From Sporomusaceae bacterium (lineage in GTDB: Bacteria > Bacillota_C > Negativicutes > Sporomusales_B > UBA7701), in NCBI GenBank assembly GCA_022839045.1, contig JALHDI010000139.1, positions 1-5,807 of the forward strand: DNA of 5,807 nucleotides, given 5' to 3'. The notes beneath the pieces were generated by a model. The model was not told the origin of the DNA and searched no databases. It saw nothing but the letters and a program-made list of their open reading frames with translations. Below are positions 1 to 5,418 of the stretch, one piece after another. Position 1 is the first letter of the stretch. Every line of letters starts with the position of its first letter. The translations under genes and the position numbers were made by a program.

Positions 1-1
1 A

Positions 2-148
2 ATCGTCGATACTCTGATCGGCCAGCAGGAGATCGTCATCAAGTCGCTGGGCAAGCTGCTGGCGTCGATCAAGGTTCTGGCCGGGGCGACGATCCTTGGC
101 GACGGACGGGTGGCGCTCATTCTCGATGTCGGCTCGTTAATGCAGTAA
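2..148 (+). CDS. cheA: CheA chemotaxis histidine kinase, C-terminal end only
   Basis: Partial gene: the last 48 codons and the TAA stop of a protein that begins before the window. The visible residues include GATILGDGRVALILDV, which matches the end of the CheW-like regulatory (P5) domain of CheA. In CheA the stretch 'G.TILGDG.V.LILD' is a well-known signature just before the C-terminus. P5 binds CheW and the receptor tips and couples them to the kinase core. The kinase, dimerisation and phosphotransfer domains lie outside the window and cannot be judged. cheW follows after 12 bases, as expected for the co-transcribed signalling pair. The same motif could in principle occur in a CheV or CheW protein, but the motif immediately followed by the stop and then by a separate cheW favours CheA. 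Confidence 0.9.
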   Translation: MVDTLIGQQEIVIKSLGKLLASIKVLAGATILGDGRVALILDVGSLMQ

Positions 149-160
149 GGGGGGATAGTT

Positions 161-628
161 ATGGCCGAAAATACTTTCGATGACAGGGAAATACAGCTGG
201 TTATTTTCAAACTCGGCCGCGAGGATTACGGCATCAGCATTTTGCAGGTGCAGGAGATCAAGCGGATAATGGACATCACCCGCGTGCCCAATTCGCCGGA
301 TTATATCAAGGGGGTTATCAATCTGCGCGGCAGCGTTCTGCCGGTCATAGATCTGAAGAAACGCCTCCAGTTGCCGCCGGCCGATTATACCGACGATACG
401 CGCATCATCATCGTCAAGGTGGAGGAGATTGTCGTCGGTCTTATCGTCGACGCCGTTTCGGAGGTGACGACGCTGAGCAGCGAGAATATCGAGCCGCCCA
501 ATACGGTGGTTGGGGGCGTGAGCGCCCAGTACCTAAGCGGCGTGGGCAAGCAGGATGATAATCTGCTTATTCTCCTCAATCTTACCGCTATTATCGGCGT
601 CGGCGCCGAGGCGAGCAAGTCCAGCTGA
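161..628 (+). CDS. cheW: CheW chemotaxis coupling protein
   Basis: A 155-residue single-domain protein, the usual size for CheW. It is the cytoplasmic adaptor linking methyl-accepting receptors to CheA in the chemoreceptor array. The CheW fold is visible from about residue 10: a first strand (QLVIFKLGREDYGI, 12-25), the IxxVQEI helix region (27-33), and the conserved core YIKGVINLRG (48-57) followed by VLPVIDLKKRL (59-69). The NLRG turn and following strand belong to the region that contacts receptors and CheA P5 in characterised CheW proteins. There is no response-regulator domain, so it is not CheV. The ATG start is supported by a G-rich Shine-Dalgarno (AAGGGGGG, 147-154) that overlaps the cheA stop. 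It lies between cheA and cheC in what appears to be one transcript. Confidence 0.96.
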   Translation: MAENTFDDREIQLVIFKLGREDYGISILQVQEIKRIMDITRVPNSPDYIKGVINLRGSVLPVIDLKKRLQLPPADYTDDTRIIIVKVEEIVVGLIVDAVSEVTTLSSENIEPPNTVVGGVSAQYLSGVGKQDDNLLILLNLTAIIGVGAEASKSS

Positions 629-650
629 TTCCTGTTGACTCTGACCAAAC

Positions 651-657
651 GAGGTGG
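651..657 (+). promoter_or_regulatory. Ribosome-binding site that sets the cheC start
   Basis: GAGGTGG lies 7 bases before TTG at 665 and only 4 before GTG at 662. The upstream TTG at 635 would place this site inside the gene and itself has no good purine-rich site in front. The in-frame ATG at 680 is too far downstream, at 22 bases. I therefore chose the TTG at 665 as the start, which also gives a family-typical protein length. Confidence 0.65.
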
Positions 658-664
658 TTGTGTG

Positions 665-1288
665 TTGTCTGAAGATATTATGAACCTTTCGTCGCTTCAG
701 CTGGACGCTTTGAAAGAGGTCGGCAACGTCGGGGCGGGCAACGCGGCGACGGCGCTGTCGCAGATTATCAATCGCAAGATCGACATGACGGTGCCGGAGG
801 TGGCCATTTTGCCGCTGGGCGACGTGCCTGACGTCGTCGGCGGACCGGAGATCATGGTCGCCGGCGTGTATTTGCGCGTTTTCGGCCCGGCGCCGAGCAG
901 CATTCTTTTCCTGCTCCCGCGCGACAGCGCTTTCACGTTGGTCGATATGCTTATGGGCCGCGAGCGTGGGCTGACCGATCACCTCGATATGATGGACGAA
1001 TCCGCTCTTTTGGAAATAGGCAATATTCTGGCCGGCGCTTATCTTAACGCGCTGTCCTTTTTCACCAAGTTCACCCTGTTGCCGTCGATTCCCGCCCTGG
1101 CGATGGATATGGCGGGTGCCATCCTGAGCGTCATTTTGAGCCAGCTCGGCCAGATGGGCGACCATGCCCTCGTTATCGAGACCGAGTTTTCCACCGAGGG
1201 CGACGGCGGCGTTAAAGGCCATTTCTTCCTCATCCCCGATCCCGGTTCGCTGGGAACGATTCTCGCGGCAATAGGGGTGAAGGAATAA
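665..1288 (+). CDS. cheC: CheC, CheY-P phosphatase and CheD-binding protein
   Basis: About 207 residues from the chosen TTG start, close to the 209 of B. subtilis CheC. CheC dephosphorylates CheY-P in the cytoplasm and, by binding CheD, feeds CheY-P levels back to receptor adaptation. Both copies of the phosphatase motif [D/S]xxxExxN-x22-P are intact. The first is D14, E18, N21 and P44 (DALKEVGNVGAGN). The second is S113, E117, N120 and P143 (SALLEIGNILAGAY). Each has exactly 22 residues between Asn and Pro. FliY would carry an extra C-terminal C-ring domain and CheX has a single motif, so CheC fits best. The last base of the stop codon is the first base of cheD (TAATG), which suggests coupled translation. 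The start is uncertain among TTG 635, GTG 662, TTG 665 and ATG 680. Confidence 0.94.
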   Translation: MSEDIMNLSSLQLDALKEVGNVGAGNAATALSQIINRKIDMTVPEVAILPLGDVPDVVGGPEIMVAGVYLRVFGPAPSSILFLLPRDSAFTLVDMLMGRERGLTDHLDMMDESALLEIGNILAGAYLNALSFFTKFTLLPSIPALAMDMAGAILSVILSQLGQMGDHALVIETEFSTEGDGGVKGHFFLIPDPGSLGTILAAIGVKE

Positions 1289-1773
1289 TGGCTGAATTGA
1301 TCAAGGTTGGTATGGCTGATTACAAGGTCAGCCGCGAACCTGCCAGTCTTATTAGTTATGGTCTCGGCTCCTGCGTCGGTATCGCTCTTTTCGATCCGGT
1401 GACCAAGATCGGCGGGCTGGCGCATATTATGCTGCCCGATAGTACCCAGGCCCGTTCGACGGAGAATCCGGCCAAATTCGCCGATACGTGTCTGCCGCTG
1501 ATGCTGGAGGAGCTGGTGAAGCTGGGGGCGGTGAAGAGCCGCCTGCAGGCGAAGATCGCCGGCGGAGCGCAGATGTTCACGTTCGCGAACGCTACCGATA
1601 TCATGCGCGTCGGGGAGCGCAACAGCGAGACGGTGCGCATGGTGCTGAAGAAGCTCGATCTCAGACTGATCGCCGAGGACTGCGGCGGCAATTACGGACG
1701 TACTGTGGAGTTGAAGCTCGACAGCGGCGTTTTCCGCGTCAAGACGATCGATAAGGGCGAAAAAGAATTGTAA
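1288..1773 (+). CDS. cheD: CheD, receptor glutamine deamidase
   Basis: A 161-residue protein, typical for CheD. It deamidates (and can hydrolyse methyl esters at) specific glutamine/glutamate sites on chemoreceptors and binds CheC. The signature GLGSCVGIALFD (25-36) carries the catalytic cysteine C29, and GGLAHIMLP (42-50) carries the histidine H46, 17 residues later as in characterised CheD. The third catalytic position, six residues before the Cys and Thr in the Thermotoga and Bacillus enzymes as I recall them, is Ser (S23) here. The C-terminal half holds the expected KIAGGAQMF segment and, near the end, GGNYGRTVELKLDSG. Its ATG overlaps the cheC stop by one base, and the GGGGTGAAGGA before it (1274-1284) serves as ribosome-binding site inside cheC, so the two partners are probably made in step. 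Confidence 0.96.
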   Translation: MAELIKVGMADYKVSREPASLISYGLGSCVGIALFDPVTKIGGLAHIMLPDSTQARSTENPAKFADTCLPLMLEELVKLGAVKSRLQAKIAGGAQMFTFANATDIMRVGERNSETVRMVLKKLDLRLIAEDCGGNYGRTVELKLDSGVFRVKTIDKGEKEL

Positions 1774-1786
1774 CCGGGGGATTAGT

Positions 1787-2119
1787 ATGGTGAAGCTGCG
1801 CATAGCGCTCGGAGTGGCTTTGGTTGTCGCCGTCCTCACCGCCGCCGTCGGGCTGGTGCAAGGCGTGAGGCTGCCGACCGTTCTCTACCGGACCGCGATA
1901 TCGCTGGTCGGGGGCGCACTCGCCGCTTATCTGGCCGCTCATCTGGCCGAGGCATATTTCCGGCGGCGGTTCGCCGACATTAAGGTTAGCGGAAAAAAAG
2001 TCGATATTACTAGTAAGGACGGCCTTATTGAAAACGATGAGCTTCTTAATCCGTCTCACGCGACGCAGCAGTTCAGCCCTTTCGTCCCGGAGAGTTTCGA
2101 GCAGATTTCGGTGAAGTAA
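1787..2119 (+). CDS. Small two-helix membrane protein of unknown function, between cheD and sigD
   Basis: I do not recognise this 110-residue protein. It has a short basic N-terminus (K3, R5), a hydrophobic helix at about 6-26, a loop of about nine residues containing R28 and R35, a second helix at about 37-54, then a basic cluster RRRF (59-62). The remaining ~48 residues are hydrophilic and probably cytoplasmic by the positive-inside rule, ending in an aromatic and proline-bearing tail (FSPFVPESFEQ, 96-106). GGGGGA (1776-1781) precedes the ATG by 5 bases. The gene is 13 bases after cheD and 28 before sigD, so it should be made with them. Its position suggests a motility role such as a membrane tether or a SigD-related factor, but nothing in the sequence shows one. 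Coding is supported by the ribosome-binding site, uninterrupted frame, membrane pattern and close fit between neighbours. Confidence 0.8.
   Translation: MVKLRIALGVALVVAVLTAAVGLVQGVRLPTVLYRTAISLVGGALAAYLAAHLAEAYFRRRFADIKVSGKKVDITSKDGLIENDELLNPSHATQQFSPFVPESFEQISVK
1981..2007 (+). promoter_or_regulatory. Possible sigma-28-type promoter upstream of sigD (weak)
   Basis: TAAG, 15 bases, then GTCGATAT matches the SigD/FliA promoter pattern TAAA-N15-GCCGATAT at 10 of 12 positions with the preferred spacing. It lies inside the small membrane-protein gene, about 140 bases before the sigD start, where an autoregulatory promoter would make sense. Roughly one such match would be expected by chance in a window this size on two strands, so it is only a candidate. 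Confidence 0.25.
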
Positions 2120-2133
2120 CCGCTGCCAGGGAT

Positions 2134-2141
2134 GGGGGGGG
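2134..2141 (+). promoter_or_regulatory. Eight-G ribosome-binding site of sigD
   Basis: A run of eight G followed by ACGTAA and the sigD ATG at 2148. No other purine-rich site lies close enough to the ATG, so this homopolymer must act as the Shine-Dalgarno sequence and it supports the chosen start. Its length makes it unusual and prone to replication slippage. Confidence 0.7.
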
Positions 2142-2147
2142 ACGTAA

Positions 2148-2894
2148 ATGCCGGACGACGGGCTCGCGTTACAGAATATATGGTCGGAGTACCGGGAAAA
2201 CCGGCGGGCCGACATCCGTGAAAGACTGATCGAGAGTTATCTGCCGCTGGTCAAGCTGGTCGCCGGGCGTATCGCGGTCGGCCTTCCGCAGCATGTCGAC
2301 AAGGACGATCTCGTCAGTAACGGTTTTTTCGGTTTGCTTGAGGCGATCGAGCGCTATGATTTGTCCCGCGGGGTCAAGTTCGAGACGTACGCTGTGGCCC
2401 GCATCCGGGGCGCAATGCTCGATTCGCTCCGCGCCCAGGATTGGATCCCGGCTACGGTCAGGCAGAAGGCCCGCCAGTACGAGCAGACGCTGGCCGAATT
2501 GGAGCACCGCCTCGGCCGGTCGGCCGCGGACGAGGAGATCGCCGGCGCTATGGGGGTGACGGTACCCCAACTCCATACTCTTATCAATACCCTGAACGGC
2601 TGCACGCTGGTTCCTCTTGAGGATTACGTAAAGACGGAGTCGCCGGCCGGTCACGCCCCGAATCCTTCCCAGTTCCTTGAGGACGAGGAGGTCAAGGCGA
2701 CTTTGACGAAGGCGATCGAACGTCTTTCGGAGAAGGAGCGGCTGGTTGTCACGTTGTATTATTACGAGGGACTGACGCTGAAGGAGATAAGCCTGATCCT
2801 GAAGCTGACGGAGGCACGGATTTCCCAGCTGCATACGAAGGCGATCTTCCGCTTGCGCGGCGCCTTGTCCCGTTTCAAGGCCAGCTTGTTGTAG
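2148..2894 (+). CDS. sigD: Flagellar RNA polymerase sigma factor SigD/FliA (sigma-28 family)
   Basis: A 248-residue sigma-70-family protein of the FliA/SigD/WhiG group; B. subtilis SigD is 254. It directs RNA polymerase to late flagellar, chemotaxis and autolysin genes. Region 2 spans about 27-97, with the core-binding stretch DLVSNGFFGLLEAIERYD (54-71) and the -10 recognition part KFETYAVARIRGAMLDSLR (77-95). DWIPATVRQKAR (98-109) is the FliA-type start of region 3, which continues through GRSAADEEIAGAMGV. Region 4 holds LSEKERLVVTLYYYEGLTLKEI and the helix-turn-helix ending RISQLHTKAIFRLR, which reads the -35 element. Region 1.1 is absent, as usual for this group. WhiG or a sporulation sigma factor is less likely given the chemotaxis neighbours. 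No anti-sigma FlgM gene is in the window. Translation starts from the poly-G site just upstream; fapA follows after 26 bases. Confidence 0.96.
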   Translation: MPDDGLALQNIWSEYRENRRADIRERLIESYLPLVKLVAGRIAVGLPQHVDKDDLVSNGFFGLLEAIERYDLSRGVKFETYAVARIRGAMLDSLRAQDWIPATVRQKARQYEQTLAELEHRLGRSAADEEIAGAMGVTVPQLHTLINTLNGCTLVPLEDYVKTESPAGHAPNPSQFLEDEEVKATLTKAIERLSEKERLVVTLYYYEGLTLKEISLILKLTEARISQLHTKAIFRLRGALSRFKASLL

Positions 2895-2920
2895 CCTCGG
2901 AGTAAAGAGAGGTGTATTTG

Positions 2921-4540
2921 ATGAGCGATAAGGAAAAAGCGACCAATCAGACTGAATTTTCCGAAGCTGTCGATGGTTTTTTTCAGATCGACCAGAATGA
3001 CGACGGCGTTTATCTTACGGTTAATCCGGCCAAAGGCGCGGGGGCGCCCGTCAGGGAGCCGCTGGTGATGGCCGAGCTTAAAAGTCGCGATATTCAGGGC
3101 GCTAATTTTTCCGCTATTATCCGCATTGTCAAGGAGGCTACCGGCACGCCGGTGAAGATCGCCGAGAAGACGGCCGCTACGGCGGAGCCGGAGGTCCAGG
3201 TGCTGGTGGAGCGCGACCGGATGGGGGCCTCGCTGCAAATTACCCGGCCGAAAGGCAGCCGCCCGCTGTCTTTCGACGAGGTGCTGGAGAAAATCCACGC
3301 CGCGGGCATTGTCCAGGGTATCGATCTGGAGGCTGTGAAGCGGGCTTTCGACCGCCCGGGTACGCCGGTGACGTGCGCCCGCGGCGATGCGCCCGCGAAC
3401 GGCAGTGACGCGGTCATCCGTTTCGCTCACGATCTGAACGCCAAGGGCCGCCCGGTGGAGCTTGAGGACGGCCGGGTCGATTTCAAGGATCTCAATCTGT
3501 TCACGGTGGTTGCCGAGGGCGATTTGCTGGCGGAAAAGATTCCGCCCACGCCCGGAACGCCGGGGGTGGATGTTCTCGGCCAGCCGATTTTTCCCAAGCC
3601 GGGCAAGGATATCCCCATGCCGCTCGGCAAGAATGTTTACGCCGACGGCAACTTGATCAAGGCCGCCATCGCCGGGCAGTTGCAGTATGTGAATAATAAG
3701 CTGCATGTGTCGCCGGTGATCGAGATAAAAGGCGATGTGGATCTTTCGACCGGCAATGTCGAGTTCGTGGGCAACGTGGTTGTGCGCGGCTCGGTGCAGT
3801 CGGGTTTCACGGTGAAGGCCGACGGCAACGTGGAGATCCACGGGTCGGTGAGCGGCGGCACGGTGGAGGGGGCCAATATCGTCATCCGTATGGGCATCCA
3901 GGGGATGCAGCGCGGTTATGTCCGCGCCAAGGAGAACGTGACGACGAAGTTTATCGAGAACGCCAATGTTTCCGCCGAGGGCGATGTGATGGTTAACGAT
4001 GTGATTCTCCACAGCAGCGTGAGCGCCGGCAAGCGGGTTATCGTGGAGGGCCGCCGCGGGTTTATCGCCGGCGGACACGTGATCGCCGCCGAGGAGATCC
4101 GCGCCAAGACTGTGGGGACGCATCTGGCGGTGGCGACCGATCTTGAGGTGGGCGTCAATCCCGTTATCCGCGCCGAGTATACCGAGCTTCGCAAGGAGCT
4201 GCGGAAGAACGAGATTACCCTCGACCAGGCGCAGAAGGCGCTCAATGTGCTCCGGTCGGTCAATCAGTCGGATTTGTCGCCCGAGAAGCGCGAGATGCTG
4301 CTTAAGCTGACTAAGGCTCAGTTTCATATGGCCGGCCAGGTGGAAGCGATGCGCAAGCGGATCGCGGAGATCGAGCTGTTGTTCGAGGAGATGCGCTATG
4401 GCCGCATCAGGGTGTCGGATGTCGTTTATCCGGGAGTGAAGATTGTTATCGGCACGCTGGTGAAGCCGGTGCGAGAGATGTTGAAGTACGCGTCTTTTTA
4501 TGCGGAGGACGGCGAGATCAGGATCGGGTCGTTCCGCTAA
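2921..4540 (+). CDS. fapA: FapA flagellar assembly protein A (DUF342 family)
   Basis: About 539 residues from the ATG at 2921, which lies 8 bases after AAAGAGAGG (2904-2912); an upstream in-frame GTG at 2912 overlaps that site and is unlikely. An N-terminal domain (about 1-265) contains the family stretch DLLAEKIPPTPGTPG (around 200-214) and then PKPGKDIP. A repetitive beta-helix-like region follows (about 270-413), built of short strands separated by G/N turns (GDV, GNV, GSV repeats), with the hallmark GYVRAKENVTTKFIENA near 330-347. Next is a predicted coiled coil (about 417-490) rich in Leu, Glu, Lys and Arg, and a short strand-rich end (VVYPGVKIVIG). There is no signal peptide or membrane segment, so it should be cytoplasmic. 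In Vibrio vulnificus a FapA homologue is needed for polar flagellar assembly and responds to EIIA-Glc; whether that holds here is unknown. Other DUF342 proteins have no assigned role, so the family call is firmer than the function. Confidence 0.9.
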   Translation: MSDKEKATNQTEFSEAVDGFFQIDQNDDGVYLTVNPAKGAGAPVREPLVMAELKSRDIQGANFSAIIRIVKEATGTPVKIAEKTAATAEPEVQVLVERDRMGASLQITRPKGSRPLSFDEVLEKIHAAGIVQGIDLEAVKRAFDRPGTPVTCARGDAPANGSDAVIRFAHDLNAKGRPVELEDGRVDFKDLNLFTVVAEGDLLAEKIPPTPGTPGVDVLGQPIFPKPGKDIPMPLGKNVYADGNLIKAAIAGQLQYVNNKLHVSPVIEIKGDVDLSTGNVEFVGNVVVRGSVQSGFTVKADGNVEIHGSVSGGTVEGANIVIRMGIQGMQRGYVRAKENVTTKFIENANVSAEGDVMVNDVILHSSVSAGKRVIVEGRRGFIAGGHVIAAEEIRAKTVGTHLAVATDLEVGVNPVIRAEYTELRKELRKNEITLDQAQKALNVLRSVNQSDLSPEKREMLLKLTKAQFHMAGQVEAMRKRIAEIELLFEEMRYGRIRVSDVVYPGVKIVIGTLVKPVREMLKYASFYAEDGEIRIGSFR

Positions 4541-4564
4541 GCTGAAAGCAGGGGAGGGGAGGAC

Positions 4565-4876
4565 GTGACTGTCCGTGCCATCGACCTCCAGGTAATGATT
4601 CCCCGGGTGACTGAGGTAAGCAAGGTCCAGCAGATTGCCGAACACCAGGGCGCTTTGCAGCAGCAGCAGGGCGCCGACGCGTGGCAGAAGCTGGCTGCCA
4701 CGCGTCAGCAGCAGGTGCAGAAATCGTCTCAGAACGCGGGCGGCAAGGTCGACCCGGAAGCCGAGAATAAGGAACGGCATCAGGAGCAGCGCAGGAAGGG
4801 CAGCCGCCGCCGTGAGGACGAGGCCGAAGACAGCCCCGATCCCATCCGCGGTCATACGATCGATATCAAGACTTGA
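4565..4876 (+). CDS. Small Gln-rich, highly charged protein of unknown function in the flagellar operon
   Basis: A 103-residue protein with no domain I can name. The N-terminus (VRAIDLQVMIPRVTEVSKVQ, 3-22) looks like a conserved amphipathic segment. Residues 22-53 are rich in Gln and Ala (QQQQ at 32-35, QQQ at 48-50) and could be helical. Residues about 60-90 are dominated by Lys, Arg and Glu, and the end is PIRGHTIDIKT (93-103). No signal peptide or membrane segment is visible, so it is probably cytoplasmic. It starts with GTG, served by GGGGAGG (4551-4557) seven bases upstream; an in-frame ATG at 4595 is the alternative. It follows fapA by 24 bases and precedes the SwrB-like gene by 8. From memory, Bacillota flagellar operons often have a short protein of this kind after fapA, but I cannot confirm homology here. 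A perfect 12-bp inverted repeat lies inside the gene. Confidence 0.75.
   Translation: MTVRAIDLQVMIPRVTEVSKVQQIAEHQGALQQQQGADAWQKLAATRQQQVQKSSQNAGGKVDPEAENKERHQEQRRKGSRRREDEAEDSPDPIRGHTIDIKT
4676..4706 (+). repeat. Perfect 12-bp inverted repeat (hairpin) inside the Gln-rich gene
   Basis: The left arm GACGCGTGGCAG (4676-4687) and right arm CTGCCACGCGTC (4695-4706) are exact reverse complements around a 7-base loop, AAGCTGG. The arms encode ADAWQ and AATRQ, so the symmetry is not a repeat at protein level. No T-run follows (CAGCAGGTGCAG comes next), so it is not an intrinsic terminator. It may be an mRNA structure affecting stability or translation, or a protein-binding palindrome. Confidence 0.8.
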
Positions 4877-4884
4877 GGTGGATT

Positions 4885-5418
4885 ATGCTGACAGGGATGA
4901 TTGTCTTTGTTGTCATTATTCTTTTTTTTGTTTTTTTCGCGGTTTACAAGCGCGATATGATCGTCCGGATGTTTACTTTGAACGCGGCGACACCAGCCGG
5001 CGAGTTTCAGCAGGAGCTCGAGCGGACGGCCGACGCGGCCATCCGCCGGCTGGAGACGCAGATCGCCCATCTGGAGTATTTGCTGGACGAGGCCGACGCG
5101 CGGATCGCCGAGCTGGACAGCAGGCTGACGGCGTCCCGGCCGGCGCCCGAGGTCGTCGCACCGGCGGTTTCCGCGTCGCCGGCCATGCCTGAGCAGCCGC
5201 CAGCGGCGTCGGTCGATGTGCGGCTCGCGCCTGAGCAGCCGCCGGCCACGCCGGCGGCGTTTGCCGAGGAGACGCCGGGCCGCGAGGCCTCGGGCGCGGA
5301 GCGGCGCAGGCTTATTCTGACGATGGCGGAGCAGGGCTACAGCGTGACCGAAATCGCCAAGACGACGGGCGCGGGCAAGGGGGAAATCATGCTGCTGTTG
5401 CAGTTGAATAAAAAGTGA
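4885..5418 (+). CDS. SwrB-like (DUF6115-type) single-pass membrane protein
   Basis: A 177-residue protein in three parts. A hydrophobic membrane anchor (about 3-21, very Phe/Val/Ile-rich) is followed by KR, which favours a cytoplasmic C-terminus. Then comes a coiled coil (about 40-82, ELERTADAAIRRLETQIAHL onwards) and a Pro/Ala-rich linker with two PEQPPA units. The C-terminal 39 residues resemble a small helix-turn-helix: ILTMAEQGYSVTEIAKTTGAGKGEIMLLLQL. This layout matches DUF6115 proteins and the B. subtilis swarming protein SwrB (YlxL), which promotes flagellar basal-body maturation and hence SigD activity. The position fits too: in B. subtilis swrB lies between sigD and rpsB. The link to SwrB is by architecture and position rather than clear identity. 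The ATG at 4885 follows GAGG (4875-4878) by 6 bases; an upstream TTG at 4873 overlaps the preceding stop and this site, and ATG 4897 is also possible. Confidence 0.82.
   Translation: MLTGMIVFVVIILFFVFFAVYKRDMIVRMFTLNAATPAGEFQQELERTADAAIRRLETQIAHLEYLLDEADARIAELDSRLTASRPAPEVVAPAVSASPAMPEQPPAASVDVRLAPEQPPATPAAFAEETPGREASGAERRRLILTMAEQGYSVTEIAKTTGAGKGEIMLLLQLNKK
5187..5243 (+). repeat. In-frame direct repeat encoding PEQPPA units
   Basis: The 15-base sequence GCCTGAGCAGCCGCC occurs at 5187-5201 and again at 5229-5243, 42 bases (14 codons) apart and in frame, giving two PEQPPA units in the Pro/Ala linker of the SwrB-like protein. It suggests a short internal duplication and a linker free to change length. 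Confidence 0.75.

Noticed and set aside
533..1222. Minus-strand open frame of 229 codons opposite cheC
   Set aside because: It overlaps cheW and cheC, which have clear family motifs, and its own product has no recognisable motif. Long antisense frames are common opposite GC-rich genes.
1480..1487. GCCGATAC in cheD as a sigma-28 -10 box (also ACCGATAT at 1594)
   Set aside because: Neither has a TAAA-like -35 at the required spacing.
2009..2017. ACTAGTAAG shared with 5432-5440
   Set aside because: A single shared 9-mer is within chance expectation for a window of this length and the surroundings differ in function.
2762..4855. A 697-codon open frame on the minus strand opposite fapA and its neighbours
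   Set aside because: It lies opposite well-supported genes in a GC-rich, biased-codon region, its product is low-complexity and rich in His, Arg, Leu and Asp with no recognisable domain, and it has no independent gene context. It is a shadow of the fapA frame.
4635..5192. Plus-strand 185-codon open frame overlapping the Gln-rich and SwrB-like genes
   Set aside because: It is Arg-rich, crosses the stop/start junction of two better-supported genes, and has no membrane or domain pattern. It is the alternative frame of those genes.
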